Positions 1 through 5,214 of a stretch of DNA of 5,707 bases are shown piece by piece (position 1 is the stretch's first letter; every line of letters begins with the position of its first letter). The stretch covers positions 1-5,707 of the forward strand of contig WQZE01000077.1 in the NCBI GenBank assembly GCA_009780875.1, in the 5' to 3' direction. The DNA is from Bacillota bacterium (GTDB lineage Bacteria > Bacillota > Clostridia > Christensenellales > Pumilibacteraceae). Both the position numbers and the translations under genes were made by a program. Below the pieces are notes generated by a model. It was not told the DNA's origin and searched no databases. It saw only the letters and a program-made list of their open reading frames with translations.

Positions 1-672
1 CAATGTCTGCACTAGCTTAGACCTATGGCTTGGTGGTTTTGCGTGTGTGCGTTCTACACTCTCGTTTTTATTTAATTTATTATTATTTATATATATTTTA
101 TTATCTGCGTCGGTCTGCCGACATCCTAGTTCGGTAGACCGACTTGTTTCGTTCGGTGTACCGACATCACTAGTCGGTTCACCGACATAGGTATTCGGTA
201 CACCGAATGGGGTGTCAGTGGACTGACAGTTTTGTTGTGGCTCTTTAGGTGTTTTTTCACTAATATTTGGGTCAATCTCACTTGCTTTCGTATTTTTATC
301 GCCATCGTGTGTGTCAATTGGTGTGCTTTTTGTTTCTAAACCACTACTTAGAGTGTCAGTAGATTGACACTTTGAATTTACGCTCCTAGATACTACAAAA
401 TACTCAAATCCACCAACAAAATCCCGTTCTCGCTTGCCAACCAAACCTTTTTGTTCTAGTTTTGTTAGTGCCTCACTAACTGTTGACCTACTTTTATTAA
501 TTTGTGATGCTAGATAATTTTGTCCGCCATAAAATGTACTTTTGCCATCTTTGCTAAAATTATAAACAACAGCATAACACATCAACTCAGTCATTGACAA
601 ATCTAAGTCTATCATAAACGGCTCTATATAAAAGCCGTGTCTCTTGTTTGCTTGTTTTTGTACATTGGTCAT
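1..672 (-). CDS. Phage replication initiator (winged-helix replisome organiser), 3' end outside window
   Basis: Open frame of 224 codons from ATG at 670-672 to the window edge with no stop, so the C-terminus is missing. An AAAAGGAG ribosome binding site (682-689) overlaps the stop of the ASCH gene upstream. Residues about 14-95 form a winged-helix domain: a helix starting LSMTELMCYAVVYNFS, then the pattern F-x-GG-x-x-YLA, and the probable recognition helix SRSTVSEALTKLEQKG (61-76) followed by a wing. This pattern is common at the N-terminus of phage and mobile-element replication initiators. Residues about 100-205 are a low-complexity linker rich in Ser, Thr, Asp and Asn, and their DNA carries the dyad array and AT tract described separately. 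In lambda-O-like proteins the N-terminal domain binds the iterons and the missing C-terminus loads the helicase. That role is inferred here. A simple transcriptional regulator is the alternative, but the embedded origin-like DNA argues for an initiator. Confidence 0.8.
   Translation of the reverse strand, partial: MTNVQKQANKRHGFYIEPFMIDLDLSMTELMCYAVVYNFSKDGKSTFYGGQNYLASQINKSRSTVSEALTKLEQKGLVGKRERDFVGGFEYFVVSRSVNSKCQSTDTLSSGLETKSTPIDTHDGDKNTKASEIDPNISEKTPKEPQQNCQSTDTPFGVPNTYVGEPTSDVGTPNETSRSTELGCRQTDADNKIYINNNKLNKNESVERTHAKPPSHRSKLVQTL
65..104. other. AT-only tract, candidate DNA unwinding element of the origin
   Basis: Forty consecutive bases contain no G or C. The tract begins five bases beyond the first dyad of the iteron array (109-122). 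It codes for an Asn/Lys/Ile-rich stretch of the initiator linker (about residues 191-203, reading NKIYINNNKLNKN), so the protein here is low-complexity and the base composition is unlikely to be demanded by protein function. An AT-rich element on one side of an iteron array is where strand opening starts in lambda-type origins. The assignment rests on composition and position only. Confidence 0.65.
109..228. repeat. Array of six iteron-like dyads, probable replication origin
   Basis: Five perfect or near-perfect palindromes of form TCGGT-NN-ACCGA lie at 110-121 (TCGGTCTGCCGA), 131-142 (TCGGTAGACCGA), 153-164 (TCGGTGTACCGA), 174-185 (TCGGTTCACCGA) and 195-206 (TCGGTACACCGA). A sixth, at 213-228, is TGTCAGT-GG-ACTGACA. 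The centres are 21, 22, 21, 21 and 20 bp apart, close to two helical turns, so bound proteins would line up on one face of the DNA. The spacers between dyads are not conserved and neither are the central two bases. The array sits in the linker-coding part of the winged-helix initiator gene and ends a few bases before an all-A/T tract. Iterons inside an initiator gene, next to an AT-rich element, are the known layout of lambda-like origins. The origin function itself is inferred. A regulator-binding array is the alternative. Confidence 0.75.
353..370. repeat. Outlying dyad related to the sixth iteron
   Basis: GTGTCA-GTAGAT-TGACAC is an inverted repeat with six-base arms. Its central part (GTCAGT-AG-ATTGAC) matches the sixth dyad at 214-227 except for one arm position. 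It also lies in the initiator gene, about 140 bp upstream of the main array in the coding direction, and codes for the same peptide, CQSTDT, that the sixth dyad encodes. A partial half-site (TGTCAAT) occurs at 312-318. It may be an accessory initiator-binding site, or simply an old duplication of the linker. Confidence 0.4.
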
Positions 673-687
673 GTGTACACTCTCCTT

Positions 688-1383
688 TTATTCATCTTCC
701 ACAACAATATATTGCCATGACTGTGGTGGTCGTTTGATTGGCTCTATGCCATACGCATAAGCGGCTTGTGGCAAGCACTCGTATGCTAGTTCGTATTCAT
801 CTCCAACAGTGTCGTTGTATGCATTGCTTGGACTATCTCCATCTAATAACGGATTATAGGCATAAAACTCGTGCAGTGGCTCTGGCTTGTCAAATATTTG
901 CAAGTCATCAATCCGCCACCCGTACAAGACCTGTCCGCCGTTGCTGTACTCTGCTATTTGCTCCATTGTAAGTTGCGTTGTCCGCTCCAACAAGTCTTCT
1001 ACACAAGTATGCTTGACATTGTCCGCCATCTCATCACTTGCAATCTCGTTGTTTTCTAAATAATAACCGCCATAGTCTTCATTGACATACTGCACATTGG
1101 TTTTTATGCGATACACTCTATTGAGTCTAAACTTGCCTATAACCTTGCCATTGCACCGTTGTGGGTGTTTCTTATACCCTTGCATTTTGCCACAGTTTGG
1201 TTCAAAACTAATATTTTCTGTATTGAATACTGTCTTGCCACTTTTTGTACAATAGATATACACATAAATACCATCATCCATATCACATTGTGGCATTATC
1301 TTGCGTAACTCTACAATCTTTTCTCCGCTCAATATGCTTTTTACATACTTTGGTTTAATACTTATTAATATTGCCTTACTCAT
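688..1383 (-). CDS. ASCH-domain protein
   Basis: A 231-residue protein starting with ATG at 1381-1383, directly abutting the TAG stop of the HAD gene (TAGATG). An AGGTG-type ribosome binding site lies inside the end of that gene, so translation is probably coupled. The N-terminus ILISIKPKYVKSILSGEK, followed by VELRK, is the typical opening of phage ASCH proteins, with conserved Lys10, Lys12, Lys22, Glu25 and Arg27. It is followed by the strand VYIYCT (41-46) and the GKVIGKF strand (79-85). Near the C-terminus, GWRIDDLQIFDKP (155-167) and RPPQSW (218-223) match tails I recall from phage ASCH proteins. The ASCH fold is PUA-like and nucleic-acid or nucleoside binding; the E. coli member YqfB hydrolyses N4-acetylcytidine. 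Whether this longer phage form is an enzyme is unknown. Family assignment is fairly sure, function is not. Confidence 0.75.
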   Translation of the reverse strand: MSKAILISIKPKYVKSILSGEKIVELRKIMPQCDMDDGIYVYIYCTKSGKTVFNTENISFEPNCGKMQGYKKHPQRCNGKVIGKFRLNRVYRIKTNVQYVNEDYGGYYLENNEIASDEMADNVKHTCVEDLLERTTQLTMEQIAEYSNGGQVLYGWRIDDLQIFDKPEPLHEFYAYNPLLDGDSPSNAYNDTVGDEYELAYECLPQAAYAYGIEPIKRPPQSWQYIVVEDE

Positions 1384-1755
1384 CTACACCTCACTTGTTT
1401 TGTATTCCATATTTTGGTCAACCACTAGCATTAAAAGATCTAAGTCCTCCACAGCCACATTTTTGTCGTCAATATAAAAGTCCGCACTAATCTTGCGACT
1501 ATCTCCACCAAACTGCTTTATCCGCTCTGGCAAGTTCTCATTGACTGCATCAAACTCAATTCCTAGTTTTGTATGACAATATTCAACCGCATCTTGCAAT
1601 CGTTCACCAGTCCTGCAAGTATTGAGTATTATTTTATCACCCTTGGCTTGTCGCTCTTTTATGAACTCTATTGTTTTGAGTATGGGATAACCTATCTTTG
1701 GGTAAGCATCCGCCACTATCGTACCATCAAAATCTACTGCTATTATTCTACTCAT
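1384..1755 (-). CDS. Small HAD-superfamily hydrolase
   Basis: A 123-residue protein starting at ATG 1753-1755. A GTG two codons upstream (1759-1761) is unlikely because it overlaps the AAAGGAG ribosome binding site at 1761-1767, which is correctly spaced (5 bases) for the ATG. The HAD motifs are visible in order: motif I DFDGT with nucleophile Asp8 and acid/base Asp10, motif II around Thr46 (LNTCR), a motif III lysine at Lys88, and motif IV as the Asp96-Asp97 pair in YIDDKN. There is no room for a large cap domain, so it belongs to the compact cap-less type often found in phages and gut bacteria. The substrate is probably a small phosphomonoester such as a nucleotide, but the sequence does not say which. 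It overlaps the 79-residue gene before it by 8 bases and is immediately followed by the ASCH gene. Confidence 0.8.
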   Translation of the reverse strand: MSRIIAVDFDGTIVADAYPKIGYPILKTIEFIKERQAKGDKIILNTCRTGERLQDAVEYCHTKLGIEFDAVNENLPERIKQFGGDSRKISADFYIDDKNVAVEDLDLLMLVVDQNMEYKTSEV

Positions 1756-1987
1756 TACCACTCCTTTGTTTTATTACATCCTTAAAAATTTGCTCTCTAT
1801 ATTCATCATTTAGATCGTTGTCCATCAAGCGAAACATAAATTGTTCATACCAAGCCCAGTAATCCTTGATGCAATCTTGAATAAATTTTTTGGTCAATAA
1901 GTTTTGTGTAATGTCATTATCATTGCATTTATCTAATATAAATGCTTCTATACTTTCCATAATTATATCGCAGTGACTTTTTCTCAT
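1748..1987 (-). CDS. Hypothetical acidic helical protein, 79 residues
   Basis: I do not recognise this protein. It starts at ATG 1985-1987, which overlaps the methyltransferase stop by 4 bases (ATGA), and an AAGGAGA ribosome binding site lies 8 bases upstream, within the end of the methyltransferase gene. It ends 8 bases into the HAD gene. The sequence is acidic and looks helical throughout. It has an aromatic-rich centre (DYWAWYEQFMF, about 42-52) and no cysteine pairs, membrane segment or obvious DNA-binding motif. The good ribosome binding site and the tight junctions on both sides support a real gene. Its place directly behind the methyltransferase might suggest a partner role, but nothing in the sequence shows one. 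Confidence 0.7.
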   Translation of the reverse strand: MRKSHCDIIMESIEAFILDKCNDNDITQNLLTKKFIQDCIKDYWAWYEQFMFRLMDNDLNDEYREQIFKDVIKQRSGNE

Positions 1988-3900
1988 GATAATGTCTCCT
2001 TTTCAAAATTCACTTCCTTGCCTAGTCTATACTCATACTTTTTGGTATCATATTCAACTTCGCTTGTGTCAAGTCCTAACAATTCCCCAAAAATAACAAT
2101 CAGCACTCCTACACAAATGCTATCACCTGCTTGTGTGTAGAGTGTCGTTTTGCTCTGCAACCGCTCCACCTTGTCAAAGTCGCTGTCCTCAAAACCCATC
2201 AACCTCCAATACTCTCGTGGTGTCAGTTTTCGCACTCGTCCACTCAATTCTTGGATTTTCTTTTCTATGTTTCCGCCACTTTGTGTTGTGAGCGTAGGCG
2301 ACAAGCCATGTGGGTCATATACTCGGTTGTGCATTTCAAGTTGATGTTCATTATCTAGGTAACCAGCGATTTTGCAGCGGATAGTGTCCGCTCCCTTTAT
2401 CCGCAATTGGTTTTTGCTACTAGATTGCTTATTTCCGCTCTCAAGTATCTTTGTTATACTGCTATTCCCTTGTGCCAACAAAGTTGGTGATAGTCCGCTA
2501 CTGTCATACACCTTGTTGCACATCCCAAAACTTTTAGAGTCCACTTCTGCTACCACAACACATTTTGGCTCTTGTATTTTGAGTATGTTATTGTTGCCCT
2601 GTGCTTTGAGTGTGGGTGACAAGCCATTGCTGTCATAGATACTATTGCAAGCCACAAAGCCTTTTGATTCTCCTACATCTAGTTCACCCACTATCACACA
2701 TTTAGGGTCTTTCCAATCCCTAGCAAGCAAAATATCGCAATACTCTTTGTCTTGGATGTTGGCTCGCCTTTGACTAAAATTGCTTGTCAACACATTCTTT
2801 ATCTTGCTATCATCAATATAGTATTTGGGGTCTACCTGTTGTTGCAGTATGTCCGCCATCACAATGTGCAATTTTCGTGGCTGTGGGAATTCAAACCGCC
2901 ACTTCCCCAAAATGCTTACCATAAATGTCCGCTCTCGGTTTTGGGGTATTCCATAATCCTTAGCATTCAAATCTTGCACAAAATTGCTATACCCTAGTTT
3001 CTCTAATGTCCGCACCAATTTCTCAAACTCTTTTTCATTTTTGCCAGTCCGCACTTGTGGAACATTCTCCATAACTAGCACTTGTGGCAGTTCACCTTTG
3101 CCATCACAATAGCACTCTTTTAGCAACCGCTCTACTTCCCACAATAATCCGCTCCGTGTTCCGCTATCTTTCTTCATTCCTTTTTGTAAACCTGCGAGCG
3201 ACAAGTCTTGACAAGGAAACGAGTAAGTCATGATGTAACAATACTTATCCGTGTCTTCTATATCCAAATTTGCACAAGTCACCGTTGTTATGTCTAGTGG
3301 CGACTCATACCTACCATACTCATCACTCTCTTTATCTAATTTTGGGTGGCAACAGTAATATGGTGCTTGTCCAGGTATATAGTCTTCATCGTCGCTTTGG
3401 TCTGCGTATCTGCATCGGTTTACATTTACCCATACAACTTCACCATTTTCAACAACATCATCGTATGTCGGTTCTTCGGTACAGTAGCCATCCTTGTAGT
3501 TTTCACAGCTATAACTGTGATGCACTGCATTGTAACTATCTATTGACTTTTGTTGCCATTCTACCGCTATGTGTTTTTCCCACTCTATGTCAAAAAACCG
3601 CTCCAACACACTCATTGCTTTTGCCTGAGAGCCAATGCCAGCAAATAATTCAACAAGCCTTACTGGCTTATCTATAACAAATATTGGATTGTCATCAAAG
3701 ATTGACATTTGCATAGTTCTTTCCAACTCCTTTCCACAATATGGGCAATATCTCCACAACCCAAAACTACCTTGTTGTTTCATTGATTTTAGACTCTCGC
3801 ACTCCGTGCATTGTCCTTTGGCTAACATCTCAGCCATATGCTTGTCCGCCTTGTCAATCTCTAATTGCATCTTTTTTTGTGTCAGTTCTTTGTTTGACAT
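1984..3900 (-). CDS. C5-cytosine DNA methyltransferase with repeated target-recognition region
   Basis: A 638-residue protein from ATG 3898-3900, chosen because GGAGG at 3907-3911 is six bases upstream. A TTG start at 3927 would add nine residues but lacks such a site. It transfers methyl from S-adenosylmethionine to C5 of cytosine in DNA. Motifs from the chosen start: a zinc ribbon with Cys31, 34, 52 and 55; motif I FAGIGS (86-91); motif IV PCQ with catalytic Cys230; motif VI ENV (278-280); motif VIII QNRER (320-324); motif IX KLTPREYWRLMGF (558-570); motif X QAGDSI (590-595), where GNSI is usual. At 638 residues it is much longer than simple family members such as HhaI (327). The excess is the N-terminal ribbon, a Cys-containing insertion between motifs I and IV, and three repeats before motif IX. 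No endonuclease gene is near, so it is probably an orphan phage enzyme for self-modification or anti-restriction. Confidence 0.93.
   Translation of the reverse strand: MSNKELTQKKMQLEIDKADKHMAEMLAKGQCTECESLKSMKQQGSFGLWRYCPYCGKELERTMQMSIFDDNPIFVIDKPVRLVELFAGIGSQAKAMSVLERFFDIEWEKHIAVEWQQKSIDSYNAVHHSYSCENYKDGYCTEEPTYDDVVENGEVVWVNVNRCRYADQSDDEDYIPGQAPYYCCHPKLDKESDEYGRYESPLDITTVTCANLDIEDTDKYCYIMTYSFPCQDLSLAGLQKGMKKDSGTRSGLLWEVERLLKECYCDGKGELPQVLVMENVPQVRTGKNEKEFEKLVRTLEKLGYSNFVQDLNAKDYGIPQNRERTFMVSILGKWRFEFPQPRKLHIVMADILQQQVDPKYYIDDSKIKNVLTSNFSQRRANIQDKEYCDILLARDWKDPKCVIVGELDVGESKGFVACNSIYDSNGLSPTLKAQGNNNILKIQEPKCVVVAEVDSKSFGMCNKVYDSSGLSPTLLAQGNSSITKILESGNKQSSSKNQLRIKGADTIRCKIAGYLDNEHQLEMHNRVYDPHGLSPTLTTQSGGNIEKKIQELSGRVRKLTPREYWRLMGFEDSDFDKVERLQSKTTLYTQAGDSICVGVLIVIFGELLGLDTSEVEYDTKKYEYRLGKEVNFEKETLS
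2248..2706 (-). repeat. Three tandem repeats in the methyltransferase target-recognition region
   Basis: Three copies of a unit of about 45 residues lie between motifs VIII and IX: at 2569-2706 (residues 399-444 of the 638-residue form), 2440-2568 (445-487) and 2248-2376 (509-551). The shared core is N-x-(V/I)-YD-x-x-GLSPTL-x-x-Q, followed by a Gly/Asn turn and an I-x-K-I-(x)-E strand. Units one and two also share PKCV(I/V)V before the core and are directly adjacent, while unit three follows a spacer of about 21 residues. Many phage C5 methyltransferases carry a single copy of the GLSPTL-type segment. This region holds the DNA target specificity in the family. Confidence 0.8.
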
Positions 3901-4156
3901 CATACTCCTCCACACACGAGTCTGCAAAATAGCCTTTGGTTGCCAAATATTCCGCTATCTGCCTATACTCAATATCTCGCTTGTTGTAATTTGCATCCCA
4001 AGTTGCCAAAATGTTTGCTGTTCTCTTTTTAATTGCACTACAACTAGCATTCTCCCAGTCTGCTTTTAGCCTTTGTCGCTCTTGCTGTTCTGCATCTACT
4101 TTGAGTGACTCTTTAATAAGCGAATATATCCGCTCTACTAAATTGTTATGACACAT
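3854..4156 (-). CDS. Hypothetical protein, 100 residues
   Basis: I do not recognise this protein. It starts at ATG 4154-4156, one base after the TGA of the small cysteine-rich gene (TGATATG). An AAAGGGG-like ribosome binding site lies within that gene's end. The protein is highly charged and predicted by eye to be mostly helical: an N-terminal helix (about 4-35, rich in Glu, Lys and Gln) and a central stretch of Arg, Lys and Tyr. The segment IAEYLATKGYFADSC (67-81) resembles tails of small phage proteins I have seen, without a known function. Its last 47 bases overlap the methyltransferase gene in another frame and contain that gene's ribosome binding site. The long overlap suggests coupled translation. 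Confidence 0.65.
   Translation of the reverse strand: MCHNNLVERIYSLIKESLKVDAEQQERQRLKADWENASCSAIKKRTANILATWDANYNKRDIEYRQIAEYLATKGYFADSCVEEYDVKQRTDTKKDAIRD
3905..3911 (-). promoter_or_regulatory. Ribosome binding site deciding the methyltransferase start
   Basis: GGAGGAG on the minus strand lies inside the 100-residue gene. Its GGAGG core is six bases from the second of two adjacent ATG codons (3901-3903 and 3898-3900). This favours the ATG at 3898-3900 over the TTG at 3925-3927. Confidence 0.7.
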
Positions 4157-4157
4157 A

Positions 4158-4340
4158 TCAATACCCCTTTGGTCTATAAATACAATTTGTTTGCCCTATG
4201 CTATAAGTACAATCATCACACAGGTTTTTTCCCTCTTCTTGGTCTTTGTCTAAAAACCACTCTTTATCACCTGCACAGTACGCACAACCGCAGTCTTCGC
4301 AAGTCAACCATCTATTCTTACTCGTTTTTTGTTCATTCAT
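4158..4340 (-). CDS. Small cysteine-rich (zinc-finger-like) protein, 60 residues
   Basis: Starts at ATG 4338-4340, overlapping the end of the RusA gene by 8 bases. The nearest ribosome binding site-like sequence (GGAGG) is about 15 bases upstream, too far to be ideal, so it probably depends on ribosomes finishing RusA. It has seven cysteines in 60 residues: Cys14, 17, 19 and 22 (C-x2-C-x-C-x2-C), Cys41 and 44 (C-x2-C) and Cys53. The paired knuckles suggest one structural zinc ion, as in zinc ribbons. There is no other recognisable domain, and the specific function is unknown. DNA or protein binding is a generic possibility for such phage proteins. Confidence 0.65.
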   Translation of the reverse strand: MNEQKTSKNRWLTCEDCGCAYCAGDKEWFLDKDQEEGKNLCDDCTYSIGQTNCIYRPKGY

Positions 4341-4710
4341 TTTCTAGTATCTCAACCTCCACAAACCAATCCGCAGCCTTACTCACAACTTTGTTATTCA
4401 GTTCGCCAACATACTTTTGCCCATCGCCTTTGAGTATGTTGAACTGTTGCAAGGCATCCAAAATAAATTTATTGTTGCTCATTATATTATCCAAATCCCT
4501 TTTGCGATTCTTCTCATAAAAAGTCACATTGACAATACAAGGATATTTGGTTACTGCCCACAACTCTCTCTTGCCCACCGCATCCTTAATTGCCCAGCCA
4601 ATAATGTCTTCAATTTCTCTTTTGAGTTTTGCTCCGACAAAATAATGTGACCTGTTTGCATTATTCACTTGATTGAGACTTGGCATCTTGGTTGGTATTA
4701 TAAATTTCAT
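4333..4710 (-). CDS. rusA: RusA-family Holliday junction resolvase
   Basis: A 125-residue protein, the usual length of the family (E. coli RusA has 120). ATG 4708-4710 lies one base after the TAG of the preceding gene, with GGTGGAG just upstream as ribosome binding site. RusA proteins are dimeric, magnesium-dependent endonucleases that cut four-way junctions formed during recombination or phage replication. The family signature is clear: K-N-R-K-R-D-L-D-N (67-75) with metal ligands Asp72 and Asp74, Lys81 in the following helix, LDAL (84-87), and Asp96 in the KGDGQ segment, matching the essential Asp70, Asp72, Lys76 and Asp91 of E. coli RusA in order and spacing. The N-terminal strand MKFIIPTKMPSLNQ also fits. 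It lies in the same cluster as the replication initiator, as is common in phages. Confidence 0.92.
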   Translation of the reverse strand: MKFIIPTKMPSLNQVNNANRSHYFVGAKLKREIEDIIGWAIKDAVGKRELWAVTKYPCIVNVTFYEKNRKRDLDNIMSNNKFILDALQQFNILKGDGQKYVGELNNKVVSKAADWFVEVEILENE

Positions 4711-4711
4711 A

Positions 4712-5062
4712 CTACTCCACCTTTTTTATCATTGAGTAAAAACAAGCATTAGCTTCTTCCTTGTTGTCAAAATAATATTCTTCACCATCAGTATCAAATT
4801 TGGGTGGCACAAAGACAGCATACTTATTCAGTAGTTCGTTGTTTTCATAATACTGTGCTAACACTATTCCGCTCTTGCTTTTATGCCTAATAAAATTTTT
4901 ATCTGCCATAGTGCCTACCACCACCTTAAACCGATTACGCAAAATATTGCCTACATACCAGTTAAACTTATAGCCTTGTTCCGCCGCCTCTTGCTTGATT
5001 GCCTCTGCCTCTTCTGCTGACAACTGCACATTCAAATTTCTATCGTTATTCGTTCTTGGCAT
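4712..5062 (-). CDS. Putative ribbon-helix-helix protein with extra C-terminal domain
   Basis: A 116-residue protein with ATG 5060-5062 and a good AAGGAGA ribosome binding site six bases upstream. It overlaps the zinc-ribbon gene before it by 17 bases. Residues 8-45 look like an Arc/MetJ-type ribbon-helix-helix: a short strand RNLNVQLS, helix AEEAEAIKQEAAEQ, turn GYKF, then helix NWYVGNILRNRF. Such domains bind DNA as dimers through the strand. Residues about 54-116 form a second part with alternating strands and aromatic residues, ending in a helix (NKEEANACFYSMIKK), which I do not recognise. An internal ATG at residue 52 could give a short form of the second part, but no strong ribosome binding site precedes it. 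A phage early regulator is a reasonable inference. An antitoxin is less likely because no toxin gene is adjacent. Confidence 0.6.
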   Translation of the reverse strand: MPRTNNDRNLNVQLSAEEAEAIKQEAAEQGYKFNWYVGNILRNRFKVVVGTMADKNFIRHKSKSGIVLAQYYENNELLNKYAVFVPPKFDTDGEEYYFDNKEEANACFYSMIKKVE

Positions 5063-5213
5063 CTCTATTCTCCTTAGATTTTTTTAGACAGTTTTGGCAT
5101 TTCCAGTTTTCACCTGTCTTTTCTTGCTGTGCATAAAAATCAACTCGCCTTACAAAATATGCATTTTTACAACTATTGCAATATGCTAATTTGTCATTTT
5201 TGAACTCTAACAT
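5046..5213 (-). CDS. Small four-cysteine zinc-ribbon protein, 55 residues
   Basis: The start is taken as ATG 5211-5213 because AAAGGAG (5220-5226) stands six bases upstream. A longer form from ATG 5256-5258 (70 residues) lies inside the preceding gene without a ribosome binding site and adds only out-of-frame sequence of that gene. The start is one base after the preceding stop (TGATATG). Two knuckles, Cys12-x2-Cys15 and Cys39-x2-Cys42, flank 23 residues, the layout of a single-zinc ribbon. The C-terminus is a charged tail rich in Lys, Asn and Glu. The function is unknown. Such mini-proteins are common between phage early genes. Confidence 0.68.
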   Translation of the reverse strand: MLEFKNDKLAYCNSCKNAYFVRRVDFYAQQEKTGENWKCQNCLKKSKENRDAKNE

Positions 5214-5214
5214 A

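Noticed and set aside
109..228. CRISPR array
   Set aside because: The repeats are only 12-16 bp palindromes with spacers of about 9 bp, within a coding sequence, and no cas genes are present.
126..317. 63-codon minus-strand frame beginning MTHTMAIK
   Set aside because: It lies entirely inside the initiator gene in another frame, has no ribosome binding site, and is open only because the dyad repeats lack stops.
3901..3927. Methyltransferase start at TTG 3925-3927 giving 647 residues
   Set aside because: No ribosome binding site precedes the TTG, whereas GGAGG is correctly spaced before ATG 3898-3900.
3635..4069. 144-codon plus-strand frame opposite the methyltransferase and its neighbour (and other plus-strand frames such as 3270-3677 and 4148-4519)
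   Set aside because: They are antisense shadows of well-supported minus-strand genes, with Cys/Leu/Ser-rich translations, no motifs and no ribosome binding sites.
4712..5213. Toxin-antitoxin pair made of the ribbon-helix-helix protein and the 55-residue zinc-ribbon protein
   Set aside because: The zinc-ribbon protein shows no toxin motif, and the neighbours fit an ordinary phage early cluster better.
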